A DNA stretch of 64,000 nucleotides from Micromussa lordhowensis. Lineage: Eukaryota > Cnidaria > Anthozoa > Scleractinia > Lobophylliidae. The notes under the pieces are model-generated. The model did not search any database and was not told the origin of the DNA. It saw only the letters and a program-made list of their open reading frames with translations. The position numbers and the translations under genes were made by a program. The stretch's first letter is position 1; every line of letters starts with the position of its first letter. The stretch lies in contig OZ026601.1 in assembly GCA_964020085.1 (NCBI GenBank), positions 21,394,930-21,458,929 of the forward strand, read 5' to 3'. Shown here one piece after another: positions 1 to 13,141 of the stretch.

Positions 1-3000
1 GTTAAAGATGATGCCTGCTTGTTTGCCATAGTTGTTCTCATTTAGAACAAAACCTGGAGGAGAAATATTAATACTATCAGTAATGCTGTAAATTAACAGT
101 TGATACTAAATTAGACTGTGACTGCAAGGAACACATTTACAAATCAATGTTCTACATGTAGTTATATAGAACATTTTGGTACCTACTAGCCTGGAATATA
201 CACACAAATTTACAGTGAGCATGCAAAAGTATGCATAAATGCCATACTAGCTGTCCATTTTTATAAATTCAGAAACCTATGAGGGATTGAAACATGTAAC
301 TTCCCTTTGTGTGCTTGGAACAAGCTTACCAGCATTCAACTTGTCAAGTACCATATTTGGAAAAACAAGCAAGAAAATTTAATTTATCAAAATTCCAAAT
401 AGCTAGGAGCGCTTCAGATCCTCGTTAGAAACTGCAACTCAAAGCTTTGTGAGGAATCACCACTGACCAGTAATCTTTTGCATTTGCAAAATTCAAATAA
501 CTCTTACTGTACGCGAATTCATCTTACCGGTAATAAGCTACTCCTCACTGTTTATAGTTGCTAGACGTAAGCAATGTAAAGAAGGTGATTGTCTTGAATT
601 TCCCAAGCCGAAATGGTCAGCTTTGTAAAATTTACAGCATGCGCAAGATGGCATTATTTTGGGAAGGGAAATAAAGTAAACTTTTGTTTTTTAGTTGTTC
701 AATACTTAGGAGAGAACTCTACTTAGAGAAAGTGAATGAAAATGTTTAGGCTGTGTATATGAACATTAATTAGAAGAAACTACTAATCAGCAAGTCAAAG
801 TAAAATGTAACAGTTGAAGAAACTAGGTGAGTATTTTTTTTTTCAAGTTCTATGTGTAATTCACAAATGTAGCATCATCATTATTTACCTCTCATTGCAT
901 TTACAATGGTGGGATTGAGCTGCTGGTAGCCCTTTCTCCCTCCACCATTCATATTGGACAAAGCCATGGTTTCTTTGCTAAAGAAAGTGTCCATCAGATA
1001 AGCGGTGAGCTCCTCAGCAGTTTTAGTGTTGTTCAGGGCAGATGTTTTGTTGCCTAGATACCAGAAAACACCACTCCCTGAACAGACTTCGACAATCTAA
1101 AGAAAAGAAAAGAATCAGATTAGTATTTTCAAGTTTGAGATTATGACGCCAGTCTCAGTCTTTCAAGGAAAAGGTGTAATTAATAAATAGTTTGAAATTT
1201 TGGCCCTGAAATGTCTCTGATAGATCACATTCAAAGCATAAAATTGTTTTCCCCCTCTTCGGTACATTTAAGACCACTCCTGAAATGTTCAAACTTCTTT
1301 GCCTGATAAATATGTGGCATGCAAGATACAGTTGTATGTACCTGTGACTAGAATTAACCACTTCACTGAGAGCTGCAGAATAAGATATAGTTTAAGGGTA
1401 TATATCTGTACCAAAAATATCCAGACATAAACAACATTTTCAGTCTTTCTTTTGAATTAGAACTTTTATATTTATATTTCTTTCAAAACCATGACTTTCT
1501 CCTATTTTGTCAGAGTACGTTATAAGAAATTTAAGGAGGTACATATCAATATCATCACAGTAATAATAAGTAAATAACTGTAATCTGCTGCTGTTTCATT
1601 ACTCTTTTACCTTGTATTTCTGTGCATCACTTGGATTATAGATCCCTGGTGGTGGCCTTTCCTCGTTGGAATATTCTATTAAAAGTACATAATGTGTTGG
1701 GGTTACTACAATACTTTTCCATTATAACATCACTAGGAGTTTATAGTATTGAACATTGAACAGTGGAACTTCAATTTGAAGAACTTCTATCAATGCCTAT
1801 TTACTCGGTACAACTTTCACATGCAACAAAGTCGTACCATGTAAATAGGCCTCACATGAAAATGTTGTGCTGGTATAAATGGTCTAAGTCATGTTGTAGG
1901 CCTGCCATAAGCTTGTCACAAGCTTGTAAATATGTCCTTATAAAGTCCTTCTTATAATAAATTTTATCTGCTGCTACAGTAATATATAAATCCCTCCAGT
2001 TGATACATCAAAATCTTGTTATAGTGAACATATTTTCCCAGTCCCTTGACCGTTTGATATATCGATGTTCCACTGTACCAAGACTACATGCAGATAAGGA
2101 AATAAAAACATGGAAATTTTATATTTCATAGTTTAATATGACTGTTGTATAAATTGTGTCAGATGAAATTGCACTGAAATGTGAATAAAATTAAGTCACT
2201 GTTTCTAATTATTACATTTCTTACCTCCCAGGCTTGATTGCTCCAGGATTCTGACTTTTTCCTTCAATGCATTGTACTTAACTTGAAGCTGGCAGTATTC
2301 TTCCTGCCAGTCCACGATTTCTGCACTGATACTGGGTGTCTGAATGTGGTGTCCAGCTGAAGACAATACAGGAGCAAGATGCCTAGGTGGTGTATGAGCT
2401 GAATTTCCAGGAGGTGAAGGTGTATGCAAAGTGTTGACAGAAGATGACACACTATTTTGTCTTGCAGCAGGTGATGGTGTATGGCGGGGCTCAGTAGACA
2501 ATATTGTACAATCAGGGCTTGCAGGAGGTGGTGTGTGACGAGGAATGTCAGATGATGACAGGTTGTCAGAGCTCGCAGGAGGCGAGGGTGTTTTGCGTGG
2601 GAAGACAGGTGCTGACAAAACCACAGGGCTGCTCAGTGATGAAGCAGAATAATGAGGGTGTAGAGGAAATGATTTATGACTAGAGTTGGAAGAACAAGTC
2701 TCTGTGTGATGAAGACCAGCAGAGTTTGGAGGTGTCCGACGAGGATTAACGAAAGCTGAATGATTGGTGAGAGGTGTTGGTTGTGGGCGAGGGTTGACAT
2801 TTAATGATGAAGAACTACCAAGGCTGGTGGATGGTAACTGTCTCGGTTGTGAGTTGAAAACAGTTGAAGAACGCTTGTGACCTGCAGGTTTGTTAGAAGT
2901 CGTCAATGGTGTACATCCAGGGTTGGGCATATCTGATGATCCAGCTGGTGAACGTGTCAATTGTGCTAAGTTCTGCTGTAATGGTGCACGACCTTTGCTA

Positions 3001-4202
3001 GGATGTTTCCTTGCAATGCTTAATTGTTCTTCACCTTCACTTTCACTGCTGGTACTCTCATCTAGGACTGTGGGTTGATATTCATCATCACTATCAGATG
3101 CCTCCTCGACTATGCTGAAGTTTGGATGCCGCCTTTGAAGCATCACTAATTGTTCTTTTCTTTGTTGGTGCTTAGCATCTCTCTTCTTCTTTTCTTCTTC
3201 TTTCTTCCTCCTCTTTGCTTCTCATTCTTGTTCTTTTCGGTTTTTGTCATAGTCGTCTTGTTTTGTTCCTTGGTCTAGCTGTTTGTTTCTCTGGGGCTCA
3301 TTTTCATCTTCTGTTCCTTTCTCTAGTTGCTTTTTTCTCTGGGGAGGTTTACTTGTATTTCCTTGCTTTTGTTTGCCAGACTTCTTCTTGGCTCTCTTTC
3401 GATCTGGTTCAGCTTGGTTGTCTTTGCTTCTTTTCTTTTGGTTCATAAGTTTCATTAAATCTTCATAGGATTCTGAAAAAAAATTAATGTAGGCATGCAA
3501 ATACATTAAAGAATGATGTACCTTAATGTAGGTAATCTTTCACTTATTGGATTTAATAATTACAGCCAACTAAGCAAGATGAAATATAGGTATAGGACCT
3601 CGATTTAACAAACCCTATTTAACAAAGTCCTTGTCAAAATGAACAATATTCTTCATCCCAGCTTAAGTTACAGCAAAATATATAGAACAAATCCTTGAGA
3701 AAGCGAACCTCGATACAATTAAATCCTTGATTAAACAAACATAAGCCCAAAAGTAAAAGTTTAATTGGGGATGCAGTAGCTAATAAGCTCCACTGGAAGA
3801 GGATCAATAAAGTATATAAGCGGATGTAAGTACTAACACGCATAAAACTTACCTCCAAAAGCAAGAATTATAGCTAGAAACCAGCCTTTAGTCTGTGTAT
3901 CTTCCCAATATACTTCACACGGTGATCCTGCTTCCACATCATCATCTTGTATTTTAATTTTGTCTCTGCTAAGGACTCTTCTTACACCATCCTCTATGAA
4001 TTTGATCACGTAGAAATCTAAAGAAAAGATGACATTTTGTCTGAGTCCTTGAGAACATTGTAGTCATAAACCACCGCTTTATTCCCAAGTTGTGGCACAT
4101 CTAAACAACCAGCTTATTATTTGGATTGAGAAAGGATACCTTACCATCATCATCTTGAAAGCGTGTTGGAGCTTTAGTAACTCGTGATGTTCTGCCAACC
4201 AT
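1..4202 (-). CDS. BEN-domain protein gene, 3' end beyond the window
   Basis: Six exons read on the minus strand: 4145-4202 (ATG), 3853-4017, 2225-3472, 1611-1675, 889-1096 and 1-53 (continues off the edge). All junctions are GT..AG and all phases agree. The start reads MVGRTSRVTKAPTRFQDDD; exon 2 gives a short beta-rich segment (EVYWEDTQTKGWFLAIIL); exon 3 is a long low-complexity region, first Lys/Glu-rich, then Ser/Pro/Thr-rich with repeated HTPSPP-type motifs and a short coiled coil. The last exons (SKETMALSNMNGGG, LNPTIVNAMRG, FVLNEN) match a BEN domain, a DNA-binding module of chromatin regulators, so a nuclear transcriptional role is likely. One in-frame TGA lies at 3222-3224 (near residue 158) with the same frame open on both sides, so this copy may be a nonsense allele, a pseudogene or a sequence error. 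The tnp2-like gene begins divergently about 270 bp upstream. Confidence 0.75.
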
Positions 4203-5790
4203 TTTCAAAATTGTTAAAAGCTATTAAATAAGTTCAGGTGAAGAGACAGTTGAAACTCACAGCTCCTCAGTTGAGAAATGTGCTTGCTTCACGTGAAAAC
4301 GACACCAATGCATTAAAGTCAAAAATGCCGCCAAAGCTCAAAGCTTGCCGGCAAGCTGTGAAATTTTTTCGCTCAGCCAATCACATCCATTTGTTTGTCT
4401 CGGTCCCACTCTCTGCTCGGTCGTGTTTCGATTTTGTCAACACAACAAAATCGGCTCGGCTCGAAACAGCCATGATTTCTGGATGGAAACGAAAGCGCTA
4501 CAATACGTTTTGTGCTTCTCATAATCCTGTTCCACCAAAGCGTAGTTAAGGCGTCATTTGAAAGTGATTTCAAGTGTAACTCCTCATATTAGTGGAGGTT
4601 TACCGACTGAAATATGCCCCATTCAGCTGGAATACGTGGACTTGTGCTTCTCTTCCGAACAAAATGACAATCTTCTTCATGAGATGCATGAGGATGATGA
4701 AAGTCTGAGCTCTGTGGAGGACGAAAATAATATCAACACTGAGAAATCTGATGAAATCGGAGAGACTTACTCAAGTTTACAGGAGTCTGATGAGATCGTT
4801 TGCAGCAACATTTCTTCTGATTTTGAAACACACAATGAAACACGCGAAGTGCACCAAGGAGATAGCTTAACTGTGAATGAAAGTGAAAGTGCAGGAAACG
4901 ATGAAGATCCCCCTGTTTATCCAACTTGTCCTCTTCGGCTTTCCGAGAGTGTATTGCTCATCATGACATTGGCAATTCAACATAAGCTCACAGGAGATGC
5001 TTTGGCCAATGTGATCAAACTGATTGATTTACACTGTATTCCGGGTCCCAATAGTCACTTGATAAAAAACCTTGAGGGAATTGAAATCTTACTTTGTGGA
5101 TTCTAAAGAACCCTTAGTCCTGTTCTACTACTGCAACTATTGTTATTGTTTGCTTCCTACTGAACACACTCCTGTTTGTCCAATATGTGATACAGACCTT
5201 GGGTCATCTGCAGCAAAGAGCTACTTTGTGGTCTTGCCAATCGAACATCAGCTCTCAAAGTTTTTGTCACGTGAGTTAACTTTTTTTACTTGGTGTTTTG
5301 ATTATCCTAAGAGTATTTTTTTAGTAAAAGCTTCCTAAACTTCTCCAGTTTTCAATCCCTACTATGGGCTTTTGTGGTTCAAACCAGCTGACTGTATGCA
5401 TGAAAGGAAATTGTGGCAAGTGGTCATGTTGACACCAAATGATTTCAGCGGAAAAGCTGCAGATTTGTGCACATAAGTAAAGCAACAAAAATCAGTAAAA
5501 ACATAACATGTTGCACACAATGATGTTTAGCAGCAAAACTCAGTTTAATAAAAAGCAATTTTAACATGAGGTGTTTAAATTATGATGTCTTAGATTGAGT
5601 CACTTAGCCCAGTGCATTGTGGTAGAAAAAATAGATATATATTTTTTGGACAGCTGTGTTTTCAGGGTGGGGTTGTAGAAGGCAAAGCAGAGATTTGCTT
5701 TCTGTAAAGATAATAGACTTAAGTGCCTAATTCCTTATGTTACAGGTGACGGTATCTGTGAGGACCTGTTATATCGTTTCACAAGGCCAA

Positions 5791-5791
<1 letters not shown>

Positions 5792-5821
<30 letters not shown>

Positions 5822-6431
5822 TTGATTTTTTATTTAATATCACACAAGTTACATAAGGGAGGAGGATACAAATAATAAAGTGAAATAAAGAGGAGAAAAA
5901 AAAATGGCATCGAGTTACATAATTTAACTAATAAAGGCTAACTAACAAAAAAAAACTAATCTAGAGCATTTATACAAGTTTCTCAATGCGGTATTTAAGA
6001 TTAAGTCTAATATTGAATTCATTTAACTCAGGCTCTATTTGATTAAGTTTCTGATTGTAAAGGTAATACTTTGCAAATAGCATACAATAATTTAATTTCT
6101 TTAAAAGAGGGGATCGTTGCAATTGACCAGTAGTATTTAGAGAGTTACCAAAGATAAATTCTTTATCACTTGGTGTAAAAGAGGTGGCGTTTTCTTCATT
6201 GAAATGTTGTAAGACATTTTGAAAGAATTTTTTAGAATGGTGGCACTCGATGAAAGTGTGGCTTATTGAATCTGGCTGGCCGCAGTAACTGCAATTTGAA
6301 TTATTCGATATTCCAAAGAGGTGAAGTTCTTTCTTGGAGACAAGTATCCTGTGAACGAGTTTAAAGTAAAATTCTTTGAGTTTGTTCTCTTTGCACATAA
6401 ATTTGATTTGCTTGAAATAGTTTTCCCAATG
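5792..6431 (-). mobile_element. 5'-truncated LINE (non-LTR retrotransposon) insertion
   Basis: A 640-bp insert begins on the + strand with about 24 T residues (the poly-A tail of a minus-strand element). It carries an open reading frame (stop at 5970) matching the region after the reverse transcriptase domain: NKLKEFYFKLVHRILVSKKE followed by a zinc-binding CSYCGQPDSISHTFIECHH segment. The same 9-bp sequence AAGGCCAAT stands on both sides (5783-5791 and 6432-6440), a target-site duplication. Removing the insert plus one duplicate restores the reading frame of the host exon (RFTR PMTADCISD). The clade (CR1, L2 or other) cannot be fixed from this fragment. The poly-A tail and exact duplication suggest a fairly young insertion. 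Confidence 0.93.
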
Positions 6432-9400
6432 AAGGCCAATGACTGCAGACTGCATCAGTGATGTTTATGATGGATTTAAGTACCAAAAATTGTTTGATAA
6501 TGGAGGTGTGTTGTCAGATCAGAACAATTTATCACTGAAAGTCAATACTGATGGGGTGCCTATTTTCAAGTCATTTGGATACTCAATGTGGCCCATCTAC
6601 TTCGAAATAAATGAATTACCACCCAGGAAAAGGTTGGTAGAGAAGAATGACAAAACAACAGTTGTGTTTTAAAACTTGACTGTTTTTATATGATTGATGT
6701 TCATTAAGTTTTATTATGAATTATAAAATAACTATTTCAGGGCTTTTAATTACATAAAGTACATTAGAACCTCAAGCGGCCACCCTCGGGGAAATGGCAA
6801 GTGCCCGCTTAGAAGAGGTTGGCCACTTGAGAGTTTGTCAGTAATCAACATTAAGCCTTTTACAAAACTTGCGTTAATTCACTGCAAAACAATATAAAAT
6901 TTAAAATTTCTGACGTGCGTAACCATCTTTTTCATATGGGAGCCCCCCCCCCAAATCTTAGCATTTGACTCCACAGCCTGCTGACAAAAAGGGATGTTGT
7001 TACATAGAAATTGATACTTGTTTTCATGTGTGTTACCATTAGACAGTGGAGTTTATTTAAAATTTGAATATTTACTAGGTTTTTTACAATCTTATAATGT
7101 TTGTCTTTGCTTTGCTTTGTGTTTATGTTAGGAGACAAGTCAACAACTTGGTAATGGGAGGCCTGTGGTTTGGAGAGCACAAACCAGTAATGCAAACATT
7201 CCTTAAACCATTCCAAGAAGCTCTTTCAAGGCTTGAAATTAAAGGTATATCCTCAATATGATTTTTGAAGTTGATTAGTACTAAGGGTATAATACACACA
7301 TTTATTCACGTTGTCACATGATTACATTGCATACTGTTTATTTTACACAGGTACAACATTTCAGCTTCCTAACAAGAGAATCATCAAGTCAAAGGTCTAT
7401 CTAATTAGTGGTATCTTTGACCTACCAGCTAAAAGCTTAGTGCTGGAGGAGATACAGTACAATGGGTTCTGTGGATGCTCCTATTGTGTTGAAGCAGGAA
7501 AATCAGTAAAGACCAAAGAGGGTGGACGGGGTGAAGTTCATGTGTACCCATTTCATGACGAGGCAGTAACAGGCCATACTGAACTGCGTACCCACCAAGG
7601 TACCATAGAAAATGAAATGAAGTCTCTGGAGGACCCACATGGAAAACCAGTAAGTTTTTTATTGCACTTTTATGTTTGAGGCATGCATATGCAGTTGTTA
7701 TGGGTTAGCACTTAAACGGTAAAAGTTAGATCTATTCTTGTAATTCTTTGATAGGTATTTGGAGTAAAAGGCGTTTGCCAGTTTGCCACCCTCAAATACT
7801 TTGATGTGGTTGATGGAATAGCAGTGGATTGCATGCATGGCATTTTACTTGGAGTGACCAAACAGCTCCTGAACCTATGGCTGGACTCTCAATTCAGTGG
7901 TGAGGACTAGTACTGTGGAACTCGTGTCACTTTAATTGATGAAAGGTTAATTAGCATCAAGCCGCCAAATGTCATAACTAGAGTTCCAAGATCCCTTGAG
8001 CACCACAGGAAATACTGGAAAGGTATAATTTCTCAACATTGTTGCTGTTTTAAACTCATCATAATCAGTGCTTAATGGGTTTTTGGAGTTATTATTAGAC
8101 AGTAAACACTAATGACTGGTCCCAAGGGGAACAGTGAATTTTGTTTCCTGAGACGAAGTGATTTGTTATATAGCAAAACAAAACAAAAGCATCGTTGAAA
8201 AAACGCGCTGAGATTCCAGTGACAACATCAGGCCACCTCTAATCATGTGCAACAGCGGCCAACATTTGGCGGGTAACTGTGAACTGATTCCTGTTTGACA
8301 TCATAGGTTTTGCAATGTTGCCCACCGATGGCATTTGGCATGTGACCATGAACTAGCCAATGAATGGGCACGCTGTGGCAGGAAAAATGCCAGCTATATT
8401 GACAATATGATTTTCGTCACTTTAGTTTGTATTTGAATGGATCAATGCAATATATCTCTTTTTATAATTACCTCTACATACCTGTATTTGAGTTGGCATC
8501 ACACCAACTGTAAAATTTAAAAGATAAATAATAATAATAACGATAATAATATATGTCTTTCTAGCTTCAGAACTCTGTGCTTGGCTGTTTCACTACAGCC
8601 TTCCATGTCTTAGGGGAATCCTGCCAGAGAGATACCTTCACCACTATTTGCTTCTGGTAAATGCGGTCTGGCTTTTAACCAAGAGTCAATCACAAAGGAA
8701 GACCTTGCCTGCAGTAATTTCTGCCTCCTCAAGTTTGTTCTTTACTTTGATGGCCTCTATGGTGAGCTGATAAATAAATGTATTTCTTTTGAGGTTACCA
8801 GGACAGTATAATCTATAGAAAACTGATGCCTTAATGCTGATAAGTAAATTGAAGAAAGGGAAATTAATTAGACAGTTACCTGTAACTATAACAATCTGTT
8901 GTTGCAGGTGAGCGTCATATGCTTATTAATGTGCACAATTTGCTGCATGTGCAAAGATCAGTGCTGCAGCTTGGTCCTCTGTGTGCAAATTCATCGTTTG
9001 AATTTGAGATGCTAATGGAGACTTGAAGGCCTTGTTTCATGGTTCCCAGAACATTGATATGCAGGTAATAACAGTCCACACACTTTTTCCATACTTATAA
9101 CAGGAAGAAAAATGTAAGTTGCTTTTATTCAATATTAATTTTACATACAGAAGCAAGGCACATGTAGCTACATGTATATGCACAATTATAACAATTCAAT
9201 CAGTGATTTCCAAATTTCAATTAAGAATATAATTATGTCAATTCATCACTATTTAACAGATTGTTTCATCAATATCAGCAATGCAAAGTCTACCAGAACT
9301 ATCAAGGAGACTGGAGAAGCATTCACCTGCTGAAAAATTTTATTCAAAGCTGAAATTTGGGGTACAGAGCAAGTAAGTTACTGAGTGTTTGGATTTATTT

Positions 9401-9760
9401 TCCTTAGAATTTAGTAATACAAGATATGTATCTTTAAATTCTACACAAAAGTTTAATTTTTTTTAATTTGACTTCATAGTCATAACATCAAAACAGCATG
9501 GTACAAAATATCTTGTTGTCATAAATTAACCTGATGTGGTCGCGGTCAGTTGTGGCTGTGAATACTCGATGAAAGGTTTTCGCATGGGTAAACAGTTTAT
9601 TGTGTCGACCTCAGTACGTTTTTTAAAACAAAAAAGTTTTTAAGCTTATTAGCCTTTGGCAAAATACTCTAATCTGGTAGCTCATGTTGACTCATCTCTC
9701 TAAGTTATAAAATCGAATGTCGACACGTTTTTGACGTAAAAAAAAAAACGTTTGTCTTGT

Positions 9761-9846
9761 CAGTCTGAATTTTGTACTCAATCTGCAGTCTGCAGTTTGT
9801 ACCTGGTCTGCATTTTGTACCCAGTCTGCAGTCTGCATTTTGTACT
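9761..9846. repeat. short tandem array of TCTGCA/TTTTGTAC units
   Basis: Imperfect tandem copies of a roughly 16-27 base unit built from AGTCTGCA and TTTGTACC. It lies in the gap between recognisable exons of the tnp2-like pseudogene. Confidence 0.7.
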
Positions 9847-10177
9847 GACCGTAATTAGAAACGACACAAACAGCACATTGTTTATTCATTCAACACACGA
9901 TTTTTATTTGTACCGGTATTTGCATATACATGTAACAACATTTGATCTGGACATTCATAAACTAATTAATCAAGACTCGCATAAAGGAAAACGTTTTGTT
10001 TCGAAGAGTAATGAACATTTGAGTGTACTGGAATTTCCAGTTCAATTGTTAATTCTAAGAGGGGATAGTCCACATGAGCTACTGACGAAACTGCTTGTTA
10101 GATGTTAGAAAAATGCTCTGTGAAAATCGTTTTACGCGCTGTGTTTAAATGACTTGCTTTCTGAAAGCTCATCCGCG

Positions 10178-10251
10178 GTCACGCTGTTACTCCACGCTGA
10201 TTGGATGATAGTAAAGAAAGTATCCAATCAGGGTGGAGCAAACAGCGTGAC
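10178..10251. repeat. inverted repeat (hairpin)
   Basis: Arms GTCACGCTGTTACTCCAC..ATTGGAT and ATCCAATCAGGGTGGAGCAAACAGCGTGAC pair imperfectly around a loop of about 17 bases. It may be the core of a small foldback element; its outer limits are not clear. The surrounding 9.9-11.4 kb shows no gene I can support. Confidence 0.6.
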
Positions 10252-11404
10252 AGCTTCTCTTTGGCATACGAAATCTCAGCCAAGGATGCTGATCGCTTAG
10301 AAATTTCTCGAAAATTATTCGACAGTTAGCACTTGGATTTTTAATGGATCTTCGATTGAATGCCACGAGAAGAAGCATCAACCTTTCAGTTTATATGGTG
10401 TTCGATTTTGAAGCCGGGCGATTCAAATCTGCTTTGCGCTGGAGCGGTTGAAAATGAGCCTTCCACCCCTGACTCCTTCTCGTATAAACGTGTGTAGACT
10501 TCACAGTCGACGCAAAATCCACCAGATCGCTCAAATTTGCCATTTCAAGCCGCAAAAGTTTTGTAACGAGTAAACAGATTAAGTGGAAAGCATAATTTCA
10601 AATTCTTCAGAATGCTTGAGAATTAATTTAGACAAAACGTACGCAGAATGACGCAGCATGCAATTCACGTTTACATTCGCAAATGACCCAAATTTTCGCC
10701 ACTAAATTTAGGAGAAGTTTCACAAGCGTTATGTCTTTTGATCTTTCCACAACTATAAGTAAATCAGTACCGAATCATGTGGAAAAAGAACATTTATACT
10801 TCATGCAGTTTCTTCCAGGAAGATACTTGCTTTGCATTGTAAACAAGTCATTCATTCTTGTCAGTGTACAGAGGCAGGATTAGGCAGATACATGTAGCAT
10901 TGTGAAAACACTTTCACAAGATCTGAAATCAATTCTGCGAAACATTTTGACGAATATCTGAAGTTTGGGAAGACACACAAACCTAAAAACTTGGAGAAGT
11001 GTCTTATTCAACTTTCATAATATCACAATTTCCTAACGTTTTCCACTGGATGTTGTTCGATTTATTTTTTTATTGCGTGACAGTCATCTCTTATGCCGGG
11101 TTTTCGCAAATAGGGCTTCAAGGACAGTGTGAACACAAGCGTGTCGCTGATTGAAGTCAGCGTCGATCGCGAACTTGAATGGTGTTTAATTTACATCTAC
11201 AGTGATACGAAAATTACTATAAGCCGATGTGAAAAAAGTCTGGCTTTGTAATTTTAAGTTTGGTCACTGTAAAAAAAAGCAATATCAAACGATGATCATT
11301 TCTTAATCTCACCACCTAAAATGAAAATTTGTAATACTCACATCATTGTATTCGAACGTTGGCTTTGTGTGTTACCACAATGCAAAGCACTGGTACTTGC
11401 AGTG

Positions 11405-11482
11405 CACTCGCGAGAAACGAGAAACGACTCGAATGAAACGAGACGCGTCTCGAGAGAAACGAGACGCCTCTCGAGAGAAATT
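11405..11482. repeat. CGAGAGAAACGAGACGC simple repeat
   Basis: Tandem GAGACGC/GCGTCTC and CGAGAGAAAC units with internal palindromes, directly upstream of the acceptor used by the exon at 11492. Confidence 0.65.
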
Positions 11483-12321
11483 GGGAGGCAGGTGTTTCAT
11501 AGCAAAGCATATTCCCGGGTATCCAAGAGGAACAGTTACACTGTGGCATACAGAGAGAGGGTGGATCAGCCAGAATCCTTTGGCCAGATCCAATTCTTCT
11601 TGCTCCATCAACCACCTTGTAGGCATTGGCTATCAAATGTCTGTCAGCTATGCAAGGAAACACCTTTTGCAGTGATATGCAGATTGGAACCAGAGCAAAC
11701 CATTCAGTTAGCTGATTGTGAATCTCAAATCACTTTAAAACACATTCAAGCTGTAAGGAAGCCACGGTGAGAACAGGTTTTTTAATTGAGAGTCAAACTT
11801 TGCAAAGCTACTAACATATATACTAACTATGTTAGTATATGAAAGGTTACTTACACAAGTTTGTGATAAAGAGATGTGTTCTGTTAGTGCAAAGCTAAGA
11901 ATACAAAAGGAACAGGGTACCCAGGAGTAGTTTCAATTTGAATCTAAGGGCTTCTTTGTTACGAATATGTTGCTGTGAGGTACCATTAAGCTTAGTTTTG
12001 GTTATGGAATGAGTAAATATTGGTCTGGCAAAAGTTCATTCTGATTCATTGATTATTCTTGCACATGCAACTTTCTAATGAAGTCAGTTTTACACTTAAA
12101 GTCAACCTTTTTTCTTGCTTTTTATTATATTTTGTTATTTTTCCACCATACAGAGGAGGCTTTGCTTTAAATCATTTATATAAGGTTTCTCTGCCTGTCT
12201 GTCTCTAAAGTAATTTCTTGCTACATCAGGCCTAATTTTAAACAGTAAAGAAAGCACATTTTTTAAAAAGATAACTGGTTGCCATTAATTGTGTCACTGT
12301 CACTTATTTACATGTGTTTTA

Positions 12322-13141
12322 CAGCGCTTGCCAGTCACACGCGCCCCTCAACAATTTTTTTCTCATTTCAAAAACTAAGTTTTTGTGGACGTCAATCAAA
12401 TGTATCCATGACAGTAGTCGTGTTCATTTCGTGTCAGGTTCACTTGTTTGATCGTCGTTGGATCAGGTGTAAACGCTCAGTTATTATGACAAAGTAATTT
12501 GCAATTTCACTGTGATGGAGGGTTATTATGTAGAGAAAACGTGGTTTGTCTTTGAATCACATAGCAGAAACACTTTCTGAGAGTGAAACGTTTATGAAGA
12601 AGTTTATGAAATTCTCGTCATTCGTTATGCGAAAACATAATCCAGAGATCTATCTTGACGAGTTTCAAGCGTGGTTACCAGACAGGAAAATTATATGCAA
12701 AGCAAACCGGCAGCAGAACCATATGGCAAGTGGGATTGTCGGTAATAACAAGGTAATGAAAGCCGCAACAGAGTAGCAGTTCCATTTTTGTAGTTCATTC
12801 TGTAATAAAGGCTATTGTTTATATTTAGTTTGATTCAGTTGTTGTGGTTGTTTACTGGTTGTAAATTTGCAGCTTCAAAACATTGCCCGTGAGCGTGACG
12901 AACGAAAAAGGCGCTTCAAGCGATTTTGAGTCTTGCTTCTCAGTTTCTGCTTATCGACAAAGTCACTCAAAAAAAGATGAAAGAGCAACTCGGATACTCT
13001 CAGAATTGACATTGAGATAGTGGTTCTGGAAACTCCGCTTGCCGTTGTTGTCATGGATACATTTGATTGACATCCACCAAAACACAGTTTTCGAAATGGC
13101 AAAAAATCGTTGGGGGCGCGTGTTACTGATAACGGCTGTAA
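12322..13141. mobile_element. about 0.8-kb non-autonomous DNA transposon with ~100-bp inverted ends
   Basis: The left end (ACAGCGCTTGCCAGTCACAC, then CGCGCCCC) reappears inverted at the right end (ACAGCCGTTATCAGTAACAC, then CGCGCCCC). The match continues about 100 bases inward and includes a shared GTCAATCAAATGTATCCATG block on each arm. The interior holds no clear gene. The element sits in the last intron of the tnp2-like pseudogene. No convincing target-site duplication is visible, so the boundaries are good to a few bases only. Confidence 0.75.

Noticed and set aside
3222..3224. Possible selenocysteine codon for the in-frame TGA
   Set aside because: No reason for selenocysteine in a charged linker of a BEN protein; a CGA-to-TGA change is simpler.
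3215..3468. Hydrophobic ORFs on the + strand resembling membrane proteins
   Set aside because: They are the antisense of the Lys/Glu-rich part of the BEN gene exon 3; the codon pattern explains the Leu/Phe/Ser-rich reading.
6770..6860. CTCAAGCGGCCACC / GGTTGGCCACTTGAG as a MITE
   Set aside because: Short, imperfect pairing with no flanking duplication; it may be a fragment of a dispersed repeat but cannot be bounded.
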